6,984 nt of DNA from Candidatus Bathyarchaeota archaeon (GTDB lineage: Archaea > Thermoproteota > Bathyarchaeia > Bathyarchaeales > Bathycorpusculaceae), in the NCBI GenBank assembly GCA_014859805.1, contig JACUTN010000044.1, positions 1 to 6,984 on the forward strand, in the 5' to 3' direction. Below, piece by piece: positions 1-5,832 of the stretch (the first letter of the stretch is position 1; each line of letters begins with the position of its first letter). Under the pieces are notes generated by a model, which was not told where the DNA came from, searched no databases, and saw only the letters and a program-made list of their open reading frames with translations. A program made the position numbers and the translations under genes.

Positions 1-1397
1 GAAACTTTTGCCCATTTTTCGAAGTCTCGGCGGCGATTGTGAAATTCTACAGATTTTATGCTAACTTCTTGCAGAGCTTTCACGAATCCTTTTAAGGTCC
101 ACGCCATTGTTCCCGTATAATGTTTCTCTCCCATACCTGTGTAGAACAGGAACGGTTCGTTTGCAGCAATCGCTGCTAGTCTTATTCTGTTTTCAAAGTC
201 CAATATCGCTGATTCGGCTGTGACATGAGCATCTATTGGGGTTCTGAAATGACTGAAATAAGAATGAACTTCGCCTGGTCCACCGCCCGCCGTGAACATG
301 TAATAAAGATGGTCACTTGTTTGGAAGTATCTCCACATCCTCAAAAACTCTTTATCCTCTGTTTCCTTGACAAGAGGTTCAAGCCTTCTCACAGACGTAT
401 AATAAGCCCACTGCATCGTATTTCCAAGCCAGCAACTCGCATCCCTTTCCAAATCAGCCCAAGAAACAGTTCCGCCAAGCTCAGGCACATCAATCTCTCC
501 AACTGAAGCGTACTTTTCTATAACCTCGGAAGGCGTAGCCATGTGGAGATGCCACCATCTCAAAATATCCTCTGGCAAATGTTTTAGAAACTCGTGTATG
601 CCAGTTTCAGGCCAGTGGTGTTCGCCGAAAGTTTCGTAGTCCGGGAAAATGCTGATACACTGGCCTCGTGTTGCTGCCAGCCAACTCGAATATTTGTCTG
701 CCGTCAATGGCCACTCACTCCACCATCTCGCCGAAAATCTGAACCCTATGTCATCCGTCAACTTGTAATTCCGCAGCAATATCTTGATTTTCTTACAACC
801 CTTAGGTGTGTAAAAGTAGTTTGGCGATTTTCCATGCAATATTCTCTCTACACCCTCTGTGAAAATTCCTTTATAGCCCATTTTTTCGATGGTTTTCGCT
901 ATGGCATTGTTGTAGAGTAGCTCAGTGTTCTCGAAAACTTTTGGCGCGTAACCCAGCAGATCCTTCATTGTTTGATTGTGCATTTCCACTTGTTCGATGA
1001 ACTCTGTTCTTTCAGGGTAGAGGCTTGCCAGAGAATGATAATAGGTTTGGCTTAAAAATTCCACACAGCCAGTTTCAGCAAGTTGTTTGAAGGATTCCAA
1101 AAGGTCCTTGTTAAACATTTCACACTGTTCTAGGAAGACTCCGGAAACGCTGAACGAAACTTTAACCTTTTTTCTCTCTTTCTTGTGTTTGTCGATTAGG
1201 TCTTGCAGTATCTGGTTCGATGGGAAATAACATTTTTTGCATGCTCTCTCAAAAACTTCTCTGTTTACTACATGATCGAAATAGTAGTTGAAGAGTTCCT
1301 TCTTTTTGACGCGCTTTAAAAATTTGTTTTCCCAAAAAAAATTTCGTCCTATCCTGTGTGGTTGGTGAACCTCGAATACAAACACGATGTCGGTCAA
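1..1397 (-). CDS. GH57 family alpha-amylase-like glycoside hydrolase, 3' end cut by window edge
   Basis: This leftward frame is open from 1397 to the window edge, giving about 465 residues without a stop. It begins MTDIVFVFEVHQPHR, and H-Q-P at residues 11-13 is the first conserved GH57 motif. The segment VFENTELLYNN contains E159, the likely nucleophile in this subgroup. DYETFGEH (253-260) carries D253, the expected acid/base. SDHLYYMF (361-368) followed by a Gly-rich stretch fits the later conserved GH57 region. The family hydrolyses alpha-1,4-glucans such as glycogen by a retaining mechanism. No signal peptide is visible, so a cytoplasmic role in glycogen turnover is inferred. The chosen TTG start sits directly before the HQP strand and has GAGG eight bases upstream (1406-1409). 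An ATG at 1402 is out of frame and stops after two codons. The gene is divergent from a glycogen synthase-like gene, as in other archaeal glucan loci. Exact specificity (amylase or glucanotransferase) is not resolved. Confidence 0.9.
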   Translation of the reverse strand, partial: MTDIVFVFEVHQPHRIGRNFFWENKFLKRVKKKELFNYYFDHVVNREVFERACKKCYFPSNQILQDLIDKHKKERKKVKVSFSVSGVFLEQCEMFNKDLLESFKQLAETGCVEFLSQTYYHSLASLYPERTEFIEQVEMHNQTMKDLLGYAPKVFENTELLYNNAIAKTIEKMGYKGIFTEGVERILHGKSPNYFYTPKGCKKIKILLRNYKLTDDIGFRFSARWWSEWPLTADKYSSWLAATRGQCISIFPDYETFGEHHWPETGIHEFLKHLPEDILRWWHLHMATPSEVIEKYASVGEIDVPELGGTVSWADLERDASCWLGNTMQWAYYTSVRRLEPLVKETEDKEFLRMWRYFQTSDHLYYMFTAGGGPGEVHSYFSHFRTPIDAHVTAESAILDFENRIRLAAIAANEPFLFYTGMGEKHYTGTMAWTLKGFVKALQEVSIKSVEFHNRRRDFEKWAKV

Positions 1398-1432
1398 TAC
1401 ATTAGCCTCTGATTGTCTCTTTATCAGTTTGA

Positions 1433-1441
1433 CATTTATTT
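1433..1441 (-). promoter_or_regulatory. Putative TATA box of the GH57 gene
   Basis: The minus strand reads AAATAAATG here. Transcription would start about 25 bases downstream, near 1410, just before the GAGG ribosome binding site (1406-1409) and the TTG start at 1397. This is pattern-based only. Confidence 0.35.
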
Positions 1442-1508
1442 CTGGTTTGCTATTCCAAGATGCAACTATGCAAAGTTTACGTCCGATTCTGATGTTGAAT
1501 TCATAATG

Positions 1509-1515
1509 TATTTAT
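1509..1515 (+). promoter_or_regulatory. Putative TATA box of the rightward nuclease-like/glycosyltransferase operon
   Basis: TATTTAT lies about 45 bases before the preferred GTG start at 1557. That predicts a transcript start near 1538 and a short leader holding the AGGTGA ribosome binding site. If this is the promoter, the ATG at 1506 lies upstream of the transcript and cannot be the start. Together with the leftward TATA box it makes a compact divergent promoter region between the amylase and the synthase operon. Confidence 0.4.
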
Positions 1516-1545
1516 CCTCTACTCCCGCTTCTCTCTTAACATTAA

Positions 1546-1551
1546 AGGTGA
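1546..1551 (+). promoter_or_regulatory. Ribosome binding site that decides the nuclease-like start
   Basis: AGGTGA matches the archaeal anti-Shine-Dalgarno core (GGAGGTGA) and is five bases before GTG 1557. The alternative starts, TTG 1413 and ATG 1506, have no comparable site. Confidence 0.55.
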
Positions 1552-1556
1552 AAAGT

Positions 1557-2204
1557 GTGTCAATCAAAAAAATCAGCGTTGAGAACAAGCAAGAATTGGA
1601 ACAGATGATAACGAAGCAAATAGACCAGATCGAAAAAGGATTAACCATAGTTTGCAGTCATGTCCCGATAAACGACAAGACAACACTGGATATTTTGTGC
1701 CACGACAATAATGGACAACTCGTAATCCTCCAGTTGAATGTCAATGAAGACGACAATATGTTATTACGAGGAATACAAAGCCTAGACTATGTTGACAAGT
1801 TTAAGTCGTTTTTGAAAGCTACCTACGACAAATGTAAAATCAACGAAAAAAAGAAGCCACGGCTGATTCTAGTTGCACCAAGCTTCTCAGAAACCCTGTG
1901 CCACGCAGTTGAGTATATGCAAGGAGTAAATATTGACATGTACGGGTGGGAATACTTGAAGCCCCCGCCATGGAAACCCATTTTTGCTTGGAAGCAGCCA
2001 GAGAAGCCGAAGGAAGAAAAGGAAACAAAACCAGAAAAGAAGAAGGAAAAAGCACCAGAAAAGAAAGAGGAACCTAAACCAGAACCGCCAAAAGAAGAAT
2101 TTCCGAAGTTCTCACTGCCAACAGAAAAGCCAGAAGAAGAAAAAGAAGAACCTAAACCAGAGAGGAAAAAAGAACCGCCGAAGAGGAAGATGAGGCTGTT
2201 CTAG
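1557..2204 (+). CDS. NucS/DUF91-like PD-(D/E)XK-fold protein with degenerate active site and K/E/P-rich tail
   Basis: The product is 215 residues from GTG 1557; the same frame is open back to 1413, so longer forms starting at TTG 1413 or ATG 1506 are possible. Residues 1-135 follow the layout of NucS/DUF91-type nuclease domains: an N-terminal helix, EKGLTIV, TLDILCHDNNGQLVILQL, then DDNMLLRGIQSLDYVDKF and a closing RLILVAP strand. In active members the second strand carries E-x-K. Here it reads Q-L-N, while the preceding Asp of LDIL is kept, so nuclease activity is probably lost. From about residue 136 the chain is a disordered Lys/Glu/Pro tail ending KRKMRLF. The gene lies upstream of a glycogen synthase-like gene, 71 bases apart, and the two are probably co-transcribed. 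An open -1 reading past the stop (see 2171-2263) suggests the true C-terminus differs. Function is unknown; a scaffold, binding or regulatory role is only a guess. Confidence 0.75.
   Translation: MSIKKISVENKQELEQMITKQIDQIEKGLTIVCSHVPINDKTTLDILCHDNNGQLVILQLNVNEDDNMLLRGIQSLDYVDKFKSFLKATYDKCKINEKKKPRLILVAPSFSETLCHAVEYMQGVNIDMYGWEYLKPPPWKPIFAWKQPEKPKEEKETKPEKKKEKAPEKKEEPKPEPPKEEFPKFSLPTEKPEEEKEEPKPERKKEPPKRKMRLF
2070..2161 (+). repeat. Short direct repeat in the K/E/P tail coding sequence
   Basis: GAACCTAAACCAGA occurs exactly at 2070-2083 and 2148-2161, and AGAACCGCC follows each copy (2081-2089 and 2171-2179). Both encode EEPKPE-type blocks. Internal duplication of this kind makes the tail prone to length and frame changes. 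Confidence 0.6.
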
Positions 2205-2263
2205 GATTATTTCACAACGCTGTAGCTCGCACAATCGAGAATGCTATTCGCAAAGTAAACTAG
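2171..2263 (+). other. Frame-shifted C-terminal extension of the nuclease-like protein
   Basis: Reading -1 relative to the upstream gene, the DNA from 2171 encodes thirty codons ending in TAG at 2261-2263. The translation starts RTAEEEDEAVLGLF and continues HNAVARTIENAIRKVN, which has the spacing of an amphipathic helix rather than noise. The frame has no ATG, GTG or TTG of its own between its upstream stop (2153-2155) and its end, so it cannot easily be a separate gene. The shift would fall at or near the six-A run 2166-2171. With this ending, the stop would be 12 bases before the glycosyltransferase start, a normal operon spacing. A sequencing error, a real frameshift mutation and translational slippage are all possible. 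Confidence 0.45.
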
Positions 2264-2268
2264 CGAGG
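2263..2268 (+). promoter_or_regulatory. Ribosome binding site of the glycosyltransferase gene
   Basis: GCGAGG ends seven bases before the TTG start at 2276 and supports that non-ATG start. It overlaps the last base of the -1-frame stop at 2261-2263. Confidence 0.45.
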
Positions 2269-2275
2269 CATCTAT

Positions 2276-3574
2276 TTGAGAATAGGTTTCTTTGTCTGGG
2301 AGTATCCCCCTGCTCTTGTAGGTGGTTTAGGCACCTATGCAAACTATATAACCCGAGAATTCGTTTCCATGGGCAATGATGTAACAGTTTTTACACTAAA
2401 CCCTGGAAACCTGAAAACCAGAGAAGTCATAAAAGGCGTGGAGGTTCATAGACCTCTGATTGCGGATGCAAGCAACGTTTTTCCAATGTTTGTCATTGAC
2501 GACTTGAAAAAATGGGGAACAAACATACGCTTGTTCAACGACATATTCATCTACAACATTTTGAGTGCAACGAAATTCGTGAACAGCATGTTGAAAAAGG
2601 AAGGATGCAACTATGATGTTGTCTGCGTGCACGACTGGCTGAGCAGCATAGCAGGTATTATAGTGAAAAATGAAACAAAGGTTCCTGTGGCTTTTCATGT
2701 TCACAGCACTGAATGGGGTAGGAGCGGAGGGCGAGGTTCAGAGGTTGTTTCACACGTTGAATGGGCGACAGGCCAGAGGGCAGACAGAGTAATGACAGTA
2801 AGTCACGCCATGAAAGAAGACTTGACAAGGCATGGATGGTCGAAATCAAAAATAAGCGTTGTCTGGAACGGCGTAGATCCAGAACGTTATAGTCCGGAAA
2901 ACTGCAGACCTGAAGAGGTTCAGGCAATCCGCGATAGATATGGCGTAAAGTCTGATGAGAATATGCTTCTTTTCCTTGGGAGACTAACATGGGTGAAAGG
3001 AATCACGAATCTTGTTCAGGCAATGCCTACGGTTTTGGAGGAATACCCGAAGACGAAACTTGTGATTTTGGGCAAAGGCGAACAGCAAAACGACATAACT
3101 GAAACTGCAAGTAGGCTCGGAATAAGTAGTAATGTGGCTTGCAGGTTTGAGTTTGTGCCAGAAAAGGAACGCATTCTGCATTATGCCGCTGCGGACGTTT
3201 GCATCTTCCCATCTACGTATGAGCCTTTTGGCATAGTAAGTTTAGAAGCGATGTCGATGGCTAAGCCGATAGTTGTGGGTGCGCATGGTGTGGTTGGTTT
3301 TAGAGAACAAGTTGTGCCGTCTGGACCAGACAAAAACGGCGTACATGTGAATGGTGGAAATGCGGCTGACATTGCTTGGGGTATAAAGGATGTCCTATGC
3401 GATTCTGACAGGGCTAAGAGGTGGGGTGAAAATGGTAGGAAACGTGTGTTGCAGTATTTTACTTGGAGGAAGGCGGCGGAACAAACATTGCAGATTTACG
3501 AGATGCTTCAACATCCACAAGAACAACCAGAAAGCAGAGTAGCTGACTTTATTGAAACACTAACGCACGAGTAG
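2276..3574 (+). CDS. Glycogen synthase-like glycosyltransferase (GT4/GT5 type, GT-B fold)
   Basis: This 432-residue protein starts at TTG 2276 with MRIGFFVWEYPPALVGGLGTY, the typical first strand and Gly-rich loop (residues 15-19) of GT-B enzymes. Further family marks are VHDWLS (118-123), FHVHSTE (140-146), VVWNGVDPERY (195-205), FLGRLTWVKG (233-242, with R236 and K241 expected to contact the nucleotide-sugar phosphates) and the E-x7-E motif E316/E324 in EPFGIVSLE. The length matches archaeal glycogen synthase-like enzymes. These transfer glucose from ADP- or UDP-glucose to a growing alpha-1,4-glucan in the cytoplasm. The neighbouring GH57 amylase supports a glycogen role over cell-envelope sugar transfer, though GT4 specificity cannot be read reliably from sequence. 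No membrane segment or signal peptide is seen. It is the downstream gene of the rightward pair. Confidence 0.88.
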   Translation: MRIGFFVWEYPPALVGGLGTYANYITREFVSMGNDVTVFTLNPGNLKTREVIKGVEVHRPLIADASNVFPMFVIDDLKKWGTNIRLFNDIFIYNILSATKFVNSMLKKEGCNYDVVCVHDWLSSIAGIIVKNETKVPVAFHVHSTEWGRSGGRGSEVVSHVEWATGQRADRVMTVSHAMKEDLTRHGWSKSKISVVWNGVDPERYSPENCRPEEVQAIRDRYGVKSDENMLLFLGRLTWVKGITNLVQAMPTVLEEYPKTKLVILGKGEQQNDITETASRLGISSNVACRFEFVPEKERILHYAAADVCIFPSTYEPFGIVSLEAMSMAKPIVVGAHGVVGFREQVVPSGPDKNGVHVNGGNAADIAWGIKDVLCDSDRAKRWGENGRKRVLQYFTWRKAAEQTLQIYEMLQHPQEQPESRVADFIETLTHE

Positions 3575-3586
3575 CCTTTTAAGAAT

Positions 3587-3685
3587 TTCAAGCCACTTTT
3601 CCGCATAAAGAAAGCCCGCGCTCATAGAATACAGGTTGATGTATGTTGGTAGTCATGTGTAGTTAATGTTGCTTAGGACGGATAT
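3587..3685 (-). repeat. Dispersed intergenic repeat, copy A
   Basis: This stretch aligns by eye with 5731-5832 over about 100 bases, with two small gaps and about two-thirds identity. Shared blocks on the plus strand include CCACTTTT followed by CGCAT, a G/C-rich GC(C/G)CGCG core, AGTCATG, and ATGTTG(C/T)T(T/C)AGGA followed by CGGA. The 37 bases from 3621 to 3657 align without a gap to 5766-5802. It begins 12 bases after the glycosyltransferase stop and lies just downstream of the leftward gene ending at 3699, the same placement as copy B relative to UbiA. Many differences are transitions. No transposase or terminal repeats are visible. On the minus strand a 21-codon ORF (3560-3625) starts in the core and includes FLYAEKWLEILKRLL. 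Confidence 0.6.
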
Positions 3686-3698
3686 GAAAACGAGCGTT

Positions 3699-4001
3699 TT
3701 AACTATGTTTTTTGTTTTTCTTTTTGAGGGTTTTTGTGGATATTTCGCGGATTAGTGGCGTTGTCTTGCCTCCTTCTATCTCTATTTTTGCGTTTGGATA
3801 TTGTTGCCGAAGCTGTTTTTTGACTGCGTTTGCATCTGTGTCTTTTCCAACTTTTGCTTTTACTTTTGTTCCTTCTGGAGTTTGTACCACGCTTATTGAG
3901 TACCCAGTTGTAGGTGAACTATCAAACAGTGATTCTGTGTCGTTGAATATGGAGCTTCCGAATAGTTCATCTATTATGCTGCGCTTTTTCTTGCGGCGCA
4001 T
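3699..4001 (-). CDS. Small conserved-looking archaeal protein of unknown function
   Basis: The product is about 100 residues from ATG 4001; a TTG four codons upstream (4013) is an alternative. It starts MRRKKKRSIIDELFG, a basic stretch then an acidic/aromatic segment rich in F, D and S. A compact domain follows: GYSISVVQTPEGTKVKAKVG, a helix around ANAVKKQLRQQYP, then AKIEIEGG and PLIREIS. The predicted order is strand-strand-helix-strand. The tail is Lys-rich. I recognise the general look of a small archaeal hypothetical family but cannot name a function. It is leftward, 60 bases downstream of the cupin gene, with its own TATA-like sequence, so it may be transcribed separately or together with the cupin. 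Confidence 0.75.
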   Translation of the reverse strand: MRRKKKRSIIDELFGSSIFNDTESLFDSSPTTGYSISVVQTPEGTKVKAKVGKDTDANAVKKQLRQQYPNAKIEIEGGKTTPLIREISTKTLKKKNKKHS

Positions 4002-4033
4002 GGTGCTTACCAATTATTTGAATTGCAGTTGTA

Positions 4034-4043
4034 TCTTAAAAAC
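4034..4043 (-). promoter_or_regulatory. Putative TATA box of the small unknown gene
   Basis: The minus strand reads GTTTTTAAGA, about 37 bases before ATG 4001. This predicts a leader of roughly 10-15 bases. There is no clear ribosome binding site. A CGCGC core (4051-4058) lies just upstream. Confidence 0.35.
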
Positions 4044-4060
4044 TTATCAAACGCGCATGG

Positions 4061-4366
4061 TTAGAGCCTCACTACGTCGGCTAGTTGAGGAGTGGATACT
4101 TCGAACAGGATTGAGTTCTTTTTTCCGATGATTCTGTGAACTGTTTTCGGGGGCAGGGTTACGTCGTCTCCTTCTTTTAGCGTTACTACTCTGTCGTTTA
4201 GGATTATGTCTACTTCGCCTTTGAAGCAGTAGATTGTTTCTTTCTTGTCTTTATGGTAATGCTGAGAAGTGTGATGATTTCCTTTTATGATGAGGATTTT
4301 TCCCCCGTATTCTTGTTCTTGGGCTATCCACAACTCCTTGCCCCAGTTCTTCAGTACTTCCTTCAC
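4061..4366 (-). CDS. Single-domain cupin protein (mannose-6-phosphate isomerase-like)
   Basis: This 101-residue protein is one cupin barrel. Motif 1 is HHTSQHYHKDKKETIYCFKG, with H36, H38 and E43 as metal ligands and G50 closing the motif. Motif 2 is GDDVTLPPKTVH, with H77 as the fourth ligand. All four ligands of the classic cupin metal site are therefore present. The N-terminal WGKELWI resembles the C-terminal cupin of mannose-1-phosphate guanylyltransferase/phosphomannose isomerase proteins, but small stand-alone cupins have many roles, so the substrate is unknown. The start is GTG 4366 with GAGGT seven bases upstream (4374-4378). The ATG at 4380 is out of frame and stops after five codons. 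It is divergent from the methyltransferase and upstream of the small unknown gene on the same strand. Confidence 0.85.
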   Translation of the reverse strand: MKEVLKNWGKELWIAQEQEYGGKILIIKGNHHTSQHYHKDKKETIYCFKGEVDIILNDRVVTLKEGDDVTLPPKTVHRIIGKKNSILFEVSTPQLADVVRL

Positions 4367-4508
4367 AATCGGAACCTCATTTTTGGCTTTCTTCTAACTA
4401 TAAATATTTATCGTTTCATGTCTTAAAAGGAATAAGGTGTACACGCGCGTTTACCTAGGCAAATATACGAAACGGATTTAAGTCCTAAGTTTTTTCTTAG
4501 ATGGTTCT
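4367..4508. promoter_or_regulatory. Divergent promoter region between cupin and methyltransferase genes
   Basis: For the cupin, CTATAAATATTTATC (4398-4412) contains a TATA box that would start transcription near 4375, just ahead of the GAGGT site. For the methyltransferase, GGATTTAAG (4475-4483) and AAATATAC (4461-4468) are TATA candidates. Between them lie an 8-base palindrome GTGTACAC (4437-4444), an overlapping 8-base palindrome ACGCGCGT (4443-4450) and CCTAGG (4454-4459). The 20 bases 4436-4455 form an imperfect dyad with 7 of 10 pairs. CTAAG-T6-CTTAG (4485-4500) could form a small hairpin near the methyltransferase transcript start. Confidence 0.45.
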
Positions 4509-5192
4509 ATGCACAAAGGTGCTTATTACAAAGAGAAGCTTTCAGCTGATAAACTTCTTAGGTGTTATGAGATAGCTCCTCGAAGGATTAAGCAATATCT
4601 TGATGTGGAAATTCAATTCGTTATTTCTAATCTTCATGTTAGAGACATGGTGCTTGAGCTTGGATGTGGTTATGGTAGGGTTATGAAAGCGGTGTCACGG
4701 TTTGTTTCTCGGATTGTTGGAAATGACGTTTCGAGGGAAAGTTTAGAATTTGCAAGGTCACACATGGAAGGTTGTAGAAATTATGATGTGTTTCTGATGG
4801 ATGCTTCTCAGATGTCATTTCGTTCTTGTGTTTTTGACGTTGTGTTTTGTGTTCAGAACGGCATATCTGCGTTTGGGGTTAACAAGAAACGTCTGATCGC
4901 TGAGTCTGTAAGGGTGACGAAAAATAATGGTGTTATTCTTTTTTCCAGTTATTCTTCGAAAATATGGGAAGCTCGTCTAGAGTGGTTTAGAAAGCAATCG
5001 CTGTTTGGTCTTGTAGGGGAGATAGATGAGGAGAAGACTTGTGATGGGACGATTGTGTGTAAGGATGGTTTTAGAGCTACCACTGTCAGTAGTGACCAGT
5101 TTGTTGAGTTGTTCGGTGAGTTCGGATTGAATGCTTCTGTCATTGAAGTGGACGAATCCAGTGTTTTCTGTAAAGTCATCAAAAAGAAGTAG
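4509..5192 (+). CDS. Class I SAM-dependent methyltransferase
   Basis: This 227-residue protein has a Rossmann-type methyltransferase core. Motif I is VLELGCGYGRV (48-58), the Gly-rich SAM loop. D73 in GNDVS sits at the end of strand 2, where it would bind the ribose. FLMDASQMSF (95-104) is the adenine-contacting segment with D98. FDVVFCVQNGIS (109-120) is motif IV. The C-terminal half carries the usual strand 6-7 region ending SSVFCKVIKKK. Such enzymes methylate small molecules, lipids, RNA or protein; nothing here fixes the substrate. ATG 4509 is preferred. An ATG at 4501 is out of frame and leads to a short peptide. The gene stands alone on the plus strand, divergent from the cupin and convergent with the Lys/Arg-rich ORF. 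Confidence 0.85.
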   Translation: MHKGAYYKEKLSADKLLRCYEIAPRRIKQYLDVEIQFVISNLHVRDMVLELGCGYGRVMKAVSRFVSRIVGNDVSRESLEFARSHMEGCRNYDVFLMDASQMSFRSCVFDVVFCVQNGISAFGVNKKRLIAESVRVTKNNGVILFSSYSSKIWEARLEWFRKQSLFGLVGEIDEEKTCDGTIVCKDGFRATTVSSDQFVELFGEFGLNASVIEVDESSVFCKVIKKK

Positions 5193-5290
5193 CTTATCGC
5201 CAAGGAATTGTTGTGGGACAAAGCGATTTAGGTGAGAGTCCTTGCGTGTGTTTTTCCAAGAAGTTTATGTTTGTTGCAAGGCTACGCGCG

Positions 5291-5380
5291 TTATTTCTTT
5301 GAGCGTTTCTCCTTGCGTTTTTTTCTTTTCTCTGCTCTTTCCTTTTTGGTCTTAGGCTTCTTTTTTGAGCTTTTTCCCAT
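5291..5380 (-). CDS. Very short Lys/Arg-rich basic protein (29 residues), probable
   Basis: ATG 5380 opens MGKSSKKKPKTKKERAEKRK and the frame ends at TAA 5291-5293. Eighteen of 29 residues are Lys or Arg, with no Trp and no aromatic residues. A GGTGAT ribosome binding site lies 10 bases upstream. The composition suggests nucleic-acid or ribosome binding, but it is not the Trp-containing pattern of ribosomal protein L41e. The same frame runs upstream to 5479 without a better start. A longer frame in another register (5194-5391) overlaps it and is judged a shadow. A CGCGCG motif begins directly after the stop. Because the gene is so short and low in complexity, it could be fortuitous. Confidence 0.45.
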   Translation of the reverse strand: MGKSSKKKPKTKKERAEKRKKRKEKRSKK

Positions 5381-5390
5381 ACCCAATTCA

Positions 5391-5396
5391 ATCACC
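5391..5396 (-). promoter_or_regulatory. Ribosome binding site of the basic 29-residue ORF
   Basis: GGTGAT on the minus strand matches six bases of the archaeal Shine-Dalgarno consensus, with a 10-base spacer to ATG 5380. It is the main evidence that this ORF is translated from that start. Confidence 0.45.
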
Positions 5397-5553
5397 ACAT
5401 TAGAGTAGTTGAAGGAGTGGATGAAGTTTTCGGTTCGAACGACACAAATAAGGAGCATTTGTTTATTCCGAGTACGCACGCCAGCTGATTTGATTGCCGA
5501 GAAAGAATTTCTTTTGAGTACCGAAAAGGTGTAGCAGTTACATCCTAGAAGTT

Positions 5554-5585
5554 TTGTCCGACAAGGAAGTTTTTATGTCAGACAT
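5554..5585. promoter_or_regulatory. Tandem operator-like dyads TTGTCCGACAA and ATGTCAGACAT
   Basis: Two 11-base perfect odd palindromes sharing TGTC-N-GACA lie at 5554-5564 and 5575-5585. Their centres (5559 and 5580) are 21 bases apart, two helical turns, so two dimers would bind the same face. A TATA-like GGTATATTG follows at about 5600. No regulator can be named from sequence. Confidence 0.45.
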
Positions 5586-5648
5586 GACAGGTTAAGACTG
5601 GTATATTGTTTAGCAATGTTAATTGTATGGTGTTTGTGGAGGGTTTTA

Positions 5649-5753
5649 GTGCATGTTATGCTTGAATTTTTGTGTTGCTGCTTGGGTTTAAGTAGATTTT
5701 CAGCGCCGTACCTTTGCTTCAGCCGAGGGCTTCCAACCACTTTTTTCGCATGA
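5649..5753 (+). CDS. Doubtful 34-residue hydrophobic ORF
   Basis: GTG 5649 is preceded five bases upstream by a perfect GGAGGG (5638-5643), and the frame runs to TGA 5751-5753. The peptide is Cys/Leu/Phe-rich (MHVMLEFLCCCLGLS at the start) and could be a membrane peptide. It runs into repeat copy B, which argues that the frame is accidental. It is listed because of its ribosome binding site and the dyad pair upstream. Confidence 0.15.
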   Translation: MHVMLEFLCCCLGLSRFSAPYLCFSRGLPTTFFA

Positions 5754-5832
5754 GGATAGCGCGCGTTTTTAAAAGATGGATTTGAATGTGTTTGCAGTCA
5801 TGGAAATTTGATGTTGTTCAGGAAACGGAAAT
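5731..5832 (-). repeat. Dispersed intergenic repeat, copy B
   Basis: This is the partner of copy A at 3587-3685, sharing CCACTTTT, CGCAT, a GCGCGCG core at 5759-5765, AGTCATG (5796-5802) and the ATGTTGTTCAGGA block. It lies 26 bases downstream of the UbiA stop, the same position relative to a leftward gene as copy A. On the minus strand TTTTAAAAA precedes the G/C core by one or two bases, and ATG 5751 opens the 10-residue MRKKWLEALG, resembling the copy A peptide around KWLE. It could be a 3' UTR element, a small RNA gene or a decayed mobile element. Confidence 0.6.

Noticed and set aside
225..920. Rightward open frames at 225-506 and 594-920
   Set aside because: They are antisense to the clear GH57 gene, whose motifs lie on the minus strand, and have no recognisable domain.
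1984..2193. Very basic rightward frame over the K/E/P tail
   Set aside because: It is the alternate register of A-rich low-complexity codons in the nuclease-like gene, without its own signals.
5194..5391. 65-residue basic leftward frame overlapping the 29-residue ORF
   Set aside because: It has no ribosome binding site at its start and its basic character comes from the A/G-rich strand of the overlapping ORF.
5232..5406. Hydrophobic rightward frame antisense to the basic ORF
   Set aside because: Its Phe/Leu content is what the complement of Lys/Arg codons gives; no independent support.
5429..5442. tRNA-like GGTTCGAAC T-loop string
   Set aside because: The flanks do not form a complete five-pair T stem on either strand and no acceptor or anticodon arm was found.
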